From: Paucibacter sp. Y2R2-4
GTDB taxonomy: Bacteria; Pseudomonadota; Gammaproteobacteria; Burkholderiales; Burkholderiaceae_C
Direction: 5' to 3'
NCBI RefSeq assembly: GCF_025717535.1
Contig: NZ_JAJIRO010000003.1
Location: 186,001 to 250,000 of the forward strand
Length of the DNA stretch: 64,000 bases
This document shows, piece after piece, positions 33,651 through 42,330 of this stretch. Under the pieces are notes generated by a model. The model was not told where the DNA came from. It saw only the letters and a list, made by a program, of their open reading frames with translations, and ran no database searches. A program made the position numbers and the translations under genes. Numbering within the stretch: position 1 is the stretch's first letter; each line of letters begins with the position of its first letter.

Positions 33651-34417
33651 TGCGCCCCTTGAAGTTCAGCGGCTTCGCTGCCCATATAGGCCTCCAGCAC
33701 GGCCGGATGCTTGGACACCTCGGCGTAATTGCCCTCGGCCAGCACGGCGCCACGCGCCAGCACGGTGATGCGGTCAGCGATCTTGGCCACCACTTTCATA
33801 TTGTGTTCAACCATCAACACGGTGCGGCCCTCGGCCACGCGCTTGATCAAGTCGGTGACGCGGTCCACGTCCTCATGGCCCATGCCCTGGGTGGGTTCGT
33901 CCAGCAGCATCAGCGTGGGTTCCATGGCCATGGTGGTGGCGATCTCCAGCGCGCGCTTGCGGCCGTAGGGCAGGTCACCGGCCTTGAGTTGGGCCATATC
34001 GCGCAGGTCCACCAGTTCCAGCAGCGCCAAGACGCGGGCGTCCAGCTGCTTCAGGCCGGTCAGCCCCTTCCAGAAATGAAAGCTGGTGCCGGTGAAGCGC
34101 TGCAGGCCGATGCGCACGTTTTCCAGCACGGTGAGATGCGGGAAGACGGCCGAAATTTGGAAGGAGCGGATCACGCCCCGGCGGGCAATCTCGGCCGGCT
34201 TCTCGGCGGTGATGTCCACTCCGTTGAGATGGATGCTGCCGCGGGTTGGCTCCAAGAACTTGGTCAGCAGATTGAAACAAGTGGTCTTGCCGGCGCCGTT
34301 CGGGCCCAGCAAGGCATGAATGGCGCCGCGTTGCACCCGCAAGTTCACGCCGTCAACGGCGGTGAAGCCCTTGAAATCCTTGCTGAGTCCGCGTGTTTCG
34401 AGGATGAGTTCGCTCAC
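33647..34417 (-). CDS. livG: ABC transporter ATP-binding protein (LivG-like)
   Basis: A 256-residue ATPase with a standard Walker A (GPNGAGKTT, residues ~37-45), the degenerate signature typical of LivG (LPYGRKRALEIA), Walker B LMLLDEPTQGM and EHNMKVV. It is the first gene of the livG-livF-livK-livH-livM unit on the minus strand. A 149-base gap with no gene separates it from the PAS-LuxR regulator upstream, so the operon promoter is probably there. Confidence 0.95.
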   Translation of the reverse strand: MSELILETRGLSKDFKGFTAVDGVNLRVQRGAIHALLGPNGAGKTTCFNLLTKFLEPTRGSIHLNGVDITAEKPAEIARRGVIRSFQISAVFPHLTVLENVRIGLQRFTGTSFHFWKGLTGLKQLDARVLALLELVDLRDMAQLKAGDLPYGRKRALEIATTMAMEPTLMLLDEPTQGMGHEDVDRVTDLIKRVAEGRTVLMVEHNMKVVAKIADRITVLARGAVLAEGNYAEVSKHPAVLEAYMGSEAAELQGAH

Positions 34418-34566
34418 AGTGACCGGGCCGCACCGATCGAGGGCGCGGCATTAGTTGAGTCGCCAATGTAGGGCGTTCCGCACCTCCTTGGCACAGGAAT
34501 TACCTGTGGGTAGCATTTCGCCAGGGTTAACCCTGGTTTTTGCAAGGAATTCGCTGGGATAACGCC

Positions 34567-35148
34567 TTATTCCGGCAGGGTGCTCATCAGTCGGCCGAGC
34601 AGACCGGCGGCATTGTGAACGCCGTAACGCTGGCGCAGCTTGGCGCGCAGCTTCTCCACCGTGCGGGGTGAGAGGCCCAGTTGTTGGGCGCATTCCTTGG
34701 CCGTTTGACCGGAGGCCATGGCCATCAAGACTTCGCGTTCGCGCGGGCTCAGGGTGTCGGCATCGCCGCCACCGGGAATCGGCTCAAAGGTCCAGGCGGC
34801 TTCCAAAAAAGGGGCGTTCAAGTGGCGAGCCTGGCCGTGCACCCGGAACCAGCGCATGCTGCCATCGCGATGCCGCATCAAGCGCTCATCACGGTAGCTG
34901 CCGCTGCCCAACATGGCAGCTTGAATGCGCGGACCGATGCGGCGGAATTCCAGTTCGGTCGGGAACAGCAGGGCAAAGCTTTGGCCACTGAGTTCTTCGG
35001 GCGCGTAGCCGAACATGGCGGCAAAACCGTCGTTCACCCAGGTGAGCACGCGTTCGCTGGACAGGGCCAGGCCCAGGGGACAGAGGGCCGCAAAAGTCTC
35101 GGCCGGGGAAAACCCGGGGGTAGTTTTGGGGCTAGGCGCGGCGCTCAT
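34567..35148 (-). CDS. PAS-LuxR transcription regulator
   Basis: A 193-residue regulator: an N-terminal PAS domain (VLTWVNDGFAAMFGYAPEEL, then LMRHRDGSMRWFRVHGQA) and a C-terminal LuxR/GerE helix-turn-helix (LSPREREVLMAMASGQTAKE, LGLSPRTVEKLRAKL). It has no receiver domain, so it should sense a small ligand or redox state directly through PAS. It lies upstream of the liv operon on the same strand, 149 bases away, which makes that operon a reasonable target; nothing in the sequence proves it. Confidence 0.9.
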   Translation of the reverse strand: MSAAPSPKTTPGFSPAETFAALCPLGLALSSERVLTWVNDGFAAMFGYAPEELSGQSFALLFPTELEFRRIGPRIQAAMLGSGSYRDERLMRHRDGSMRWFRVHGQARHLNAPFLEAAWTFEPIPGGGDADTLSPREREVLMAMASGQTAKECAQQLGLSPRTVEKLRAKLRQRYGVHNAAGLLGRLMSTLPE

Positions 35149-35288
35149 GGCTGCGTAGGCTAACCGAATTTGGCGGCGGCTTTGTTAACAGCTGCGCCCT
35201 CGGCATGCGCTCGCGCTCCCCCTTGTCCGTAGCTCGCACAAAGGACGCACAAAAGGGCGCGGCGAGCCCAGCGGCTCCATGGTGCCGT

Positions 35289-36245
35289 TCAGTGGTCGCT
35301 GAGGTAGCAGCTGCGGCCTGTGTCCTCACGACCCTGGCCGTTTTCCCGGCCTTCGCCTTCTTCCTCGCTGCAAAGTGCAGCAATCAGTGCGGCGTCCAGG
35401 GTTTGGCCGGGCAGCAGCAGTTCTTCATTCGTCCAGCGCTTGACGAGGTGGCCGTTGGCTACGCCGCCGCTGTGCACGTTTTGATAGGCGCGCCGATGCT
35501 GCATGGTCACGCCGGCGTTGGCATTGGCAATGAAGCGGCTCTCGCCCAGCTGCCAAGGCTCGAAATAAGCGTCTGCCGCGCGATCGACGGCGCGGAAATA
35601 GGCACGCGCGCCCTCTGCGTCGAGCTTGCGGCGTACGGTGCGGGTGATCAGGCCTTGCAGGTGGTCCAGCGCTTCGTCGCTCAGGGCCGAAATACCGGCG
35701 GGTGTCAGGTCTTGCCCGGCCAAGGCCTCAGCAAGAGCTTCAGCCAGCGCGGGCGTGGCGGCCAGCTCGGCCGGCAGCACCTGCACCATGGCGGCCACTA
35801 CAGCATGGTGGGGCGCCACCGCGGTCGCGATGCCGCGGGTTTGCGGCTGGATGGGGCAGCGGATCTCCACAAAGCGCGGCTTGGTCGGGCCCGAGCAGCC
35901 ATCGTGGTGGTAATACTCACCCTGGCTCAGCCGGCCCTTGCTGGAGCGGCCGCGCACATCCCGATAGGTCGGGTGGGCCGTGGCCACATTCAGGCAGACC
36001 ACCAGGCCGGTGGCGTCCACCAGTTGGTAAAAGGCTTCGCGGCAAGCCGGGTCCAGCAGCTTGTCGTGCAGATAGTCGCTGGGCGCCGAAGATTCAGCGG
36101 TGGCCTCGCCCTCGATCACCAGCACAAAAGGCTTGGGCCGGCGCACGCGCCAGCGGCTGCCGCCGAACTCCAAGATCTCGGTGGCAGCGCCCGCAGCAGG
36201 TGCAGCGGTAAGAGGAGCAGTTTCTGGGCATTGAGGCAGCGACAT
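35289..36245 (-). CDS. Putative Fe(II)/2-oxoglutarate-dependent oxygenase-like protein
   Basis: A 318-residue cytoplasmic protein. Two stretches suggest a TauD/TfdA-type jelly-roll oxygenase: EYYHHDGCSGPTKPRF near residue 135 could supply the H-x-D iron ligands, and VTMQHRRAYQNVHSGG with LVKRW near 250-275 could supply the distal His and the Arg that binds 2-oxoglutarate. The overall similarity is weak, so this is tentative. The N-terminal ~35 residues are Ala/Pro-rich and the C-terminal ~20 are acidic. Start at the ATG at 36245; it is divergent from the hybrid kinase with 89 bases between. Confidence 0.6.
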   Translation of the reverse strand: MSLPQCPETAPLTAAPAAGAATEILEFGGSRWRVRRPKPFVLVIEGEATAESSAPSDYLHDKLLDPACREAFYQLVDATGLVVCLNVATAHPTYRDVRGRSSKGRLSQGEYYHHDGCSGPTKPRFVEIRCPIQPQTRGIATAVAPHHAVVAAMVQVLPAELAATPALAEALAEALAGQDLTPAGISALSDEALDHLQGLITRTVRRKLDAEGARAYFRAVDRAADAYFEPWQLGESRFIANANAGVTMQHRRAYQNVHSGGVANGHLVKRWTNEELLLPGQTLDAALIAALCSEEEGEGRENGQGREDTGRSCYLSDH

Positions 36246-36334
36246 GATGGGCCGAATTTTAGGTGCAGCAGGGCCGCTGAATCCTTGGGCCCTCAGGCAT
36301 AGTCGGGACTCGTATCCGCAAAGGTCCATGAGCC

Positions 36335-39300
36335 ATGCAATCAGCCCCGCCGCGCGATGACGAGGCCGCCAGCCTGGCGGCCCTGAGAGCCCTGGAGGTG
36401 CTGGACAGCAGCCCCGAGCCCGAGTTCGACGCGCTGGTTCGCGCCGCCTCGGTGGTTTGCGGCGTGCCGATCTCGCTGATCAGCCTGATCGATACCGATC
36501 GGCAGTGGTTCAAGGCCAATATCGGCTTGGACGGCGTCAGCGAGACGCCGCGCGACTTGGCTTTTTGCGCCCATGCGGTGCTGGGCGACAGCTTGTTTGA
36601 AGTGCCGGATGCCCTGCAAGATCCGCGCTTTGCCGACAATCCCTTGGTGGCGACGCAGCCGGACATTCGCTTCTATGCCGGCGCACCGGTCAAGCTCAGC
36701 GATGGGTCGCGCATCGGTACGCTCTGCGTCATCGATCGCCAACCGCGGGTCTTGAACGACACCCAGCGCCAGGTGCTGCGTGAGTTGGCCACGGCCGCTG
36801 CTCGTTCGCTGGAGGGGCGCAAGGCAATGCGTGCCGTGGCCGCCAGCGAGGCGCGCCTGGACCGCACCGGTCGGCTCGCCGGCGTGGGCGGTTGGGAGCT
36901 CGATCTGATCGAACAACGCCTGTACTGGTCCGACGAAACCTGTCGTATCCACGGCCTGCCGGCCGGCTATGTGCCGAGCTATGAAGAGGCGATCCAGTTT
37001 TATACGCCGGAGGCAAGGCCCAAGATCTATCAAGCCTTTGAGCAGGCGATTCAAACCGGCCAGGGCTTCGATCTGCAGCTGCCGCAAATTTTGCGAAATG
37101 GGCGCCACATTTGGGTTCGGGCCGTGGGCGTTTGTGAATCGGTGGATGGGCGGGCGGCGCGCATCGTCGGGGCTTTTCAGGACATTACCGCGCGGGTTCA
37201 AGAGCACCAGGCTTTGGAGCAGGCCCATGGTTTGGTGCGCCTGGCCGCAGACAGCGGCAGCATCGGCATCTGGGACTATGACTTGGTGCAAGGCAGCTTG
37301 AAGTGGGACCCATGGATGTACCGGCTGTACGGCCTGGCCCCTAGCGAAACGCTGGGTCCCTACGATTTGTGGGCCCGCCATCTGCACCCGGATGACCGCG
37401 CAGCGACGGAGCTTGCCTTGCAAGAGGCCTTGCAGGGCCACAAGCCCTTCTCGACCGAATTTCGCATCATCTGGTCCGACGGCAGCGTGCACCATATTCG
37501 TGGCTCCGCGCTGATTCAACGCGATCAAGAGGGCCGGGCGGTGCGCATGGTTGGGGTCAACTGGGACACCACCGAACACCACCGAGCGCAGGCTGACCTG
37601 CAAGAGGCCAAAGCCGCGGCCGAGGCGGCCAGCCAGGCCAAGAGCCAGTTCCTGGCCAATATGAGCCATGAGATCCGCACGCCGATGAATGCCGTCTTGG
37701 GCATGCTGACGCTCTTGCGCAGGACGCCGCTGAGCGATCGTCAGGCCGACTATGTTGTGAAGACCGAAGGCGCAGCCCGAGCGCTGCTGGGCTTGCTCAA
37801 TGAGATTTTGGACTTCTCCAAGATCGAGGCCGGCAAGATGAGTCTCGACCCGCAGCCCATGCGCTTGGACCAATTGCTGCGCGATTTGGCGGTGATTCTG
37901 TCGGCCAGTGTGGGCAGCAAAAAGCTCGAGTTGCTTTTCGATATCGACTCTAACTTGCCCGAAGAATGGGTGGTGGACGGGATGCGGCTGCGGCAGGTCT
38001 TGATCAATCTGACCGGCAATGCCATCAAGTTCACCGAGGTCGGCGAGGTGGTCTTGTCCATCCAAGTGTTGACGCAGGATGCTGCGTCGGTGCGGGTCAG
38101 ATTTGCGGTGCAAGACACCGGCATCGGCATTGCGCCCGAGAACCAGGCGCGCATCTTTGCCGGCTTTACCCAAGCAGAAGCCTCCACCACTCGACGTTTT
38201 GGCGGCACCGGCTTGGGCGTGGCCATCAGCCAGCGTTTGGTGGCGCTGATGGGGGGCGAATTGACGCTGAGCAGCGAGCTGGGGCGAGGCAGCTGCTTTG
38301 AGTTCACGCTGCAATTGCAAAAGCTCAGCACGCCAAGCCGCCAGCCCAGGCCGCGTGTCCTCGCGTCAGAGCCGGGTATGCGCCGCGCTCTGGTGGTGGA
38401 TGACAATGCCTTGTGCCGCGAGGTGCTGGGGCGCTTGTGTGCGGCCCAAGGCTGGCAGGTTGAACTGGCAGCCAGTGGCGATGAGGCGATTGCCATGCTG
38501 CAGTCGCAGGCCAGCGCCGGCCTTGCGCCTTTTCAAGCCTTGTTCATCGATTGGCAGATGCCGGGTCTGGATGGCTGGCAGACCATGGCTCGCATCCGCG
38601 AGCTGGGCTTGTCTGGCGCCGCGCCGCTGATTGTCATGGTGACGGCCCAGGACCGTGAACAACTGGCGCAGCGCCACCCCAGCGAGCAGGCCTTGTTGAG
38701 CGGCTACCTGGTCAAACCAATCACCGCCTCGATGTTGTTCGATGCAGTGGCGGATGCCGGTTTGCACACCGTTGCGCGCGCTTCTGGCGGCAGTGCGACG
38801 ACTGGCGGGGCACAAGAAAAACGCTTGGCCGGTCTGCGCCTGCTGCTGGTGGAAGATAACCTCAACAATCAGCAGGTGGCCAGTGAGCTGCTGCAAGATG
38901 AAGGCGCCCAGGTTCAGATTGCCGGCGATGGTCAGCAAGCCCTGACGCTGTTGGCACAAGCGCCGCTGGCCTTTGATGTGGTGCTGATGGACCTGCAAAT
39001 GCCGGTGATGGACGGCTTGACCGCCACCCGACAAGTACGTGTAAACCTGGGCCTGCGCGAGTTGCCGATTGTGGCCATGACCGCTAATGCCATGAGCGCC
39101 GATCGTCAGGCCTGCCTGGACGCGGGCATGAACGACCATGTGGGCAAACCCTTTGACTTGGATGAACTGGTGCGTGTGCTGCGCCAGCAAGTCGGCGCGG
39201 GCGCTGCCGCGTCGTCCGCGACGCCGGTGCCTGCGAATCAGCCGGAGTCGGGTCTGCAGATTTCGGACGATTGGCGGCTCGCCGCCGCTGGGGCCCAGGT

Positions 39301-39904
39301 CGATCTGCCAGCCGCCTTGGGCCGCATGGGCGGAAAGGCGGCGGTGTATCAGCGCATGTTGCGCAATTTCACGGGCGACCTGCCCTTGATGCAAAGCCAG
39401 CTTCGTCAATGGGCTGAGCAGGGCGATGCTGTTGCTGCGCGGATGCTGCTGCACAACCTCAAAGGACTCGCCGCCACCCTGGGCGTGCTGCCCTTGGCCG
39501 CCGAGGCCGGCCGCTGGGAAAGCGCGGTGGCCGCCGGAGCGCCCGATTGGCGCAACGGTGTGGGCGCGGTCTTGCAGGCCATGGCCCAGGCCGGCCCGGG
39601 CTTGCAAATGCTGGTGCAGCGTATGCAGGCGCCGCCGCCACTTGCCACTTCGAGCGCAGCCCTAGGCTTGAGCACGCTGGCGGCCGAAGATCGACAGGCC
39701 TTGCGGGCCGCCTTGAACGATTTGTTGCGCCTTCTGGCGGACTCGGACATGGCGGCTGTGCAAGTCTTGCCGACTTTGCATTCGCGCTTCGACGCGGTGC
39801 TGGCCGCCCCGCTCGAAGCATTGGACGATGCCTTGAGTCGCTTGGCTTTTGAGAGTGCCGCAGCGCTCGCCCAGCGCTTGCTGGACGATCTAGGCCCGGG
39901 CTAG
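36335..39904 (+). CDS. Hybrid sensor kinase GAF-PAS-PAS-HisKA-HATPase-REC-REC-HPt
   Basis: A 1189-residue cytoplasmic phosphorelay protein without membrane segments. Order: GAF (~20-165), two PAS domains (~180-290 and ~300-420), HisKA with NMSHEIRTPMNAV (His 445), ATPase domain (DTGIGI, GGTGLG), REC1 (Asp 739 in FIDWQMPG), REC2 (Asp 886 in LMDLQMPV) and a C-terminal HPt domain (His 1040 in LLHNLKG). All four phospho-sites look intact, so a full His-Asp-His relay is contained in one chain; the HPt would pass phosphate to an outside regulator, possibly the CheY-like protein at 29123. The first GAF opening (LAALRALEVLDSSPEPEFD) is typical of blue-light or redox sensing families only in general shape. 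Confidence 0.95.
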   Translation: MQSAPPRDDEAASLAALRALEVLDSSPEPEFDALVRAASVVCGVPISLISLIDTDRQWFKANIGLDGVSETPRDLAFCAHAVLGDSLFEVPDALQDPRFADNPLVATQPDIRFYAGAPVKLSDGSRIGTLCVIDRQPRVLNDTQRQVLRELATAAARSLEGRKAMRAVAASEARLDRTGRLAGVGGWELDLIEQRLYWSDETCRIHGLPAGYVPSYEEAIQFYTPEARPKIYQAFEQAIQTGQGFDLQLPQILRNGRHIWVRAVGVCESVDGRAARIVGAFQDITARVQEHQALEQAHGLVRLAADSGSIGIWDYDLVQGSLKWDPWMYRLYGLAPSETLGPYDLWARHLHPDDRAATELALQEALQGHKPFSTEFRIIWSDGSVHHIRGSALIQRDQEGRAVRMVGVNWDTTEHHRAQADLQEAKAAAEAASQAKSQFLANMSHEIRTPMNAVLGMLTLLRRTPLSDRQADYVVKTEGAARALLGLLNEILDFSKIEAGKMSLDPQPMRLDQLLRDLAVILSASVGSKKLELLFDIDSNLPEEWVVDGMRLRQVLINLTGNAIKFTEVGEVVLSIQVLTQDAASVRVRFAVQDTGIGIAPENQARIFAGFTQAEASTTRRFGGTGLGVAISQRLVALMGGELTLSSELGRGSCFEFTLQLQKLSTPSRQPRPRVLASEPGMRRALVVDDNALCREVLGRLCAAQGWQVELAASGDEAIAMLQSQASAGLAPFQALFIDWQMPGLDGWQTMARIRELGLSGAAPLIVMVTAQDREQLAQRHPSEQALLSGYLVKPITASMLFDAVADAGLHTVARASGGSATTGGAQEKRLAGLRLLLVEDNLNNQQVASELLQDEGAQVQIAGDGQQALTLLAQAPLAFDVVLMDLQMPVMDGLTATRQVRVNLGLRELPIVAMTANAMSADRQACLDAGMNDHVGKPFDLDELVRVLRQQVGAGAAASSATPVPANQPESGLQISDDWRLAAAGAQVDLPAALGRMGGKAAVYQRMLRNFTGDLPLMQSQLRQWAEQGDAVAARMLLHNLKGLAATLGVLPLAAEAGRWESAVAAGAPDWRNGVGAVLQAMAQAGPGLQMLVQRMQAPPPLATSSAALGLSTLAAEDRQALRAALNDLLRLLADSDMAAVQVLPTLHSRFDAVLAAPLEALDDALSRLAFESAAALAQRLLDDLGPG

Positions 39905-40395
39905 GCCTTCGCTGAGCTTTGGGTGAACACCGTCAGCGCATCTGGCGGTGGCTGCACCCCGACTTGGAAGAGGATGCGACCGACCGCGCCGCGGTGATAG
40001 CTGCCGTGGGTGAGCAGATGCAGCAGCATCTCGGCGCGCGTCATGCGACCGGGCTTGCCGTCCACAAAGCTGAAGTCCAGCGCCTCGGCCAGTTCAGGCC
40101 CGCTCAGTCCTTCGACATAGCCGGCCAGCCAAAGGTCTGCTGCCTGCTGGGCGGCGAACAAATCGTCCAGGGCCGGTGTCTCGGGCGTGTTCAGGCCGGT
40201 GTAGCCGTGGGCCAAGCCTTGCAGATTGCCATGAAAGATCTTGTCGACCACATAGATATGGTTCAGCACACGGGTGGCGTTATGCCGTTCCTGGCTTTGA
40301 GTCTCAGCAGACAGCGTCATCACCAGAGGAAACAAATCCCGGTTGGCCCAGGCTTTGAAGGCAATCAGTTGCAGCAGCAGCGGTTTGGCGTCCAT
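39901..40395 (-). CDS. DinB/YfiT-like putative metalloenzyme
   Basis: A 164-residue four-helix protein of the DinB type. Three His expected to bind a divalent metal are visible: one in RVLNHIYVVD near residue 46 and two in HLLTHGSYHRGAV near 130. Members act as thiol-dependent transferases (bacillithiol or mycothiol) or are of unknown role; in a Gram-negative, glutathione or none is likely. It overlaps the end of the large kinase gene by four bases, tail to tail, so it is not in its operon. Confidence 0.85.
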   Translation of the reverse strand: MDAKPLLLQLIAFKAWANRDLFPLVMTLSAETQSQERHNATRVLNHIYVVDKIFHGNLQGLAHGYTGLNTPETPALDDLFAAQQAADLWLAGYVEGLSGPELAEALDFSFVDGKPGRMTRAEMLLHLLTHGSYHRGAVGRILFQVGVQPPPDALTVFTQSSAKA

Positions 40396-40437
40396 TGTTT
40401 CTTGATTCTTTGTTGATGGGCTTAGAAGTTCGAAACC

Positions 40438-41223
40438 TCAAAAGCTCAGCAGCTCTTTCAGCTCCAAAGCCTGGCGGCGCGAGATTTCCAGTTTCCTATG
40501 ATCGCTCATCGTGATCTCGTAGCCTTCTCTGATCGTTTCCGCGATGCCGCGTATGGCTTGCAGATTGACGATGTACTGGCGGCTGGCGCGAAAAAAAGGC
40601 GGGCAAAGCAGGCGCTGCTCAATCTGGTTCAGCGAGCGTTTGACGTAAGCACTTTGGCCGACGCCAAAGAACACCCGCACATAGTTTTTGCAGCTTTCCA
40701 AGCAGACGATGTCTTCGAGCGCAATCAGGTGGCAGCGTTCGCCGTCTTTGATGAAGATCTTGCTGCCCAGCTCTAGCTTTGGCTTGGGCCTCTCATCGGC
40801 CCCATCGATGGCTTCGCTTTCATCTTCTGCAACAGCTTCTTGGACCGGGTTTGCGAGAGCCAGCTTGGCAATCGCCTGAGCCAGGCGCTGCGGGCTGATG
40901 GGCTTGAGCAGATAGTCGACGGTGTTGAAGTCAAAGGACCGAATGGCGTAGTCGGAGTAGGCGGTGGTGAAGATGATGCGCGGCATCGGCCGCTCAGGAG
41001 GCAGCTGCTCCAGCAAGGCAATGCCGCTGTCACCGGGCATATGGATGTCCAAGAACAGCAGATCGGGCTGCAGCTGCGCGATCAAGTCCAGCGCTTGCGC
41101 CGCGTTCTCGGCCTGGCCCAGCACCTCGATGCGGTCTTCAAACTGCTCAAGCATGCGCACCAGGCCCTGGCGCGCCAGCCGTGAGTCTTCAATCACCAAG
41201 GCTTTCAACTTCATTGGGCTCAT
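40438..41223 (-). CDS. LytTR-family response regulator
   Basis: A 261-residue regulator: receiver domain (IEDSRLAR, phospho-acceptor in LFLDIHMPG near residue 59, Lys in LLKPIS) and C-terminal LytTR DNA-binding domain (FIKDGERCHLIALEDIVCLE, then FFRASRQYIVNLQAI). The linker of about 35 residues is acidic. AAGGAG precedes the ATG, which overlaps the stop of the kinase gene by four bases, so kinase and regulator are made together. Targets are unknown; the M13 peptidase and peptide transporter downstream of the pair in genome order are candidates only by position. Confidence 0.95.
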   Translation of the reverse strand: MSPMKLKALVIEDSRLARQGLVRMLEQFEDRIEVLGQAENAAQALDLIAQLQPDLLFLDIHMPGDSGIALLEQLPPERPMPRIIFTTAYSDYAIRSFDFNTVDYLLKPISPQRLAQAIAKLALANPVQEAVAEDESEAIDGADERPKPKLELGSKIFIKDGERCHLIALEDIVCLESCKNYVRVFFGVGQSAYVKRSLNQIEQRLLCPPFFRASRQYIVNLQAIRGIAETIREGYEITMSDHRKLEISRRQALELKELLSF

Positions 41224-42308
41224 AACTCCTTGGGCAAGCGCATCTCGACCTGAAAGAACTGGGCGCCGTCTTCCACCTTGAGACTGGCGCGAGGCCCGTA
41301 CAAAAGCTGTAAGCGGCGCTCGATATTTGGCAGACCCAGGCCCAGTCCTTTACGGGCCGGGCCGGGCCGGCGGGCGGGCTTGTCATTGCCAACGCGTAGC
41401 AACAAGTCCCGGCCCTCATCGCGCAGCTCCAAGATCAACCGGCCGCCTTGGGGCAGCGGTTCAATGCCGTGCTTGATGGCGTTCTCCACCAGCAGTTGCA
41501 GCGCCATCGGCGGCATCTTGCAGGCCTGCAGGCCGGGCGCGAGCTGCAGCTGGAAGTCCAGCCGGTCTTCCAGCTGCGAGCGCATCAGCGAGATATAGGC
41601 CTCGATCACCTCCAACTCCTCGCGCAGCGTGCTGCTGCCGCGCTGGTTGCTTTCTAGCGAGTAGCGCAGGATCTCGGACAGCGAAACGATCATCGCGTCG
41701 GCCCGCGTGCCGTCCTCGTGGATCATGAAGCGGATATTGTTCAGCGCATTGAACAGAAAGTGCGGGTTCAGCTGCTCGGCCAGCTGGCTCAGCTGCGCAG
41801 CCTTCAAGCTCATTTGCAGACGCAGGTTTTGCAACTCCCCCTCGCGGGCCCGTTCGGCGGCGGCGGCGCTGAGGTAGACAAAAGCCCAGGCGCTGATGAA
41901 GAGCTGGGCTTGCAAGCCATTGCTGAAAATCTGGCGAGACAAAAACGCCCAGGCCGCGGCACCACTTTGGCCGCCACTCAGCTGCGGCCAGAAAAAGGGC
42001 GCCATCAAGGCGCTAACGCCAAGCATCACCGCCATGCCGCTGGCCAAGCTGTACATCACCACCAGCGAGATCAGATGCCGCATGCTGAAGCGGGCCCAGG
42101 CTTGCCGCAGGTAGAGCCAGCGAAAGCCCAGCACCGCCAGCGTGTAGGGCAGCATCCAGATCAAGGTGGCCGTGCCGTTGAAGGCGTCGAGCTTGCCGAA
42201 CAGCAGGATGCTGGCCAGCGTCACCCCCGCCACAAAAGCCATGGCCGCCAAGTGGTAGCGCCAGAACTGCGCCTGGCGGGGAAAGAAGGGTGGAGTCGTT
42301 GCGGCCAT
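41220..42308 (-). CDS. LytS/YehU-type sensor histidine kinase
   Basis: A 362-residue kinase. About five membrane helices occupy residues 20-165, followed by a His_kinase domain with LAEQLNPHFLFNALNNIRF (His near 210) and a HATPase domain (LLVENAIKHGI, GLGLGLPNIERRL). It ends overlapping the LytTR regulator, forming a two-component pair. Start at the ATG at 42308; the longer frame overlaps the M13 gene's end and is unlikely. Signal unknown. Confidence 0.93.
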   Translation of the reverse strand: MAATTPPFFPRQAQFWRYHLAAMAFVAGVTLASILLFGKLDAFNGTATLIWMLPYTLAVLGFRWLYLRQAWARFSMRHLISLVVMYSLASGMAVMLGVSALMAPFFWPQLSGGQSGAAAWAFLSRQIFSNGLQAQLFISAWAFVYLSAAAAERAREGELQNLRLQMSLKAAQLSQLAEQLNPHFLFNALNNIRFMIHEDGTRADAMIVSLSEILRYSLESNQRGSSTLREELEVIEAYISLMRSQLEDRLDFQLQLAPGLQACKMPPMALQLLVENAIKHGIEPLPQGGRLILELRDEGRDLLLRVGNDKPARRPGPARKGLGLGLPNIERRLQLLYGPRASLKVEDGAQFFQVEMRLPKEL

Positions 42309-42330
42309 CAGATCTGCATTGTGGCTGGGC

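Noticed and set aside
36341-38320. A 659-residue open frame on the minus strand
   Set aside because: Antisense to the hybrid kinase; Gln/His-rich and without motifs.
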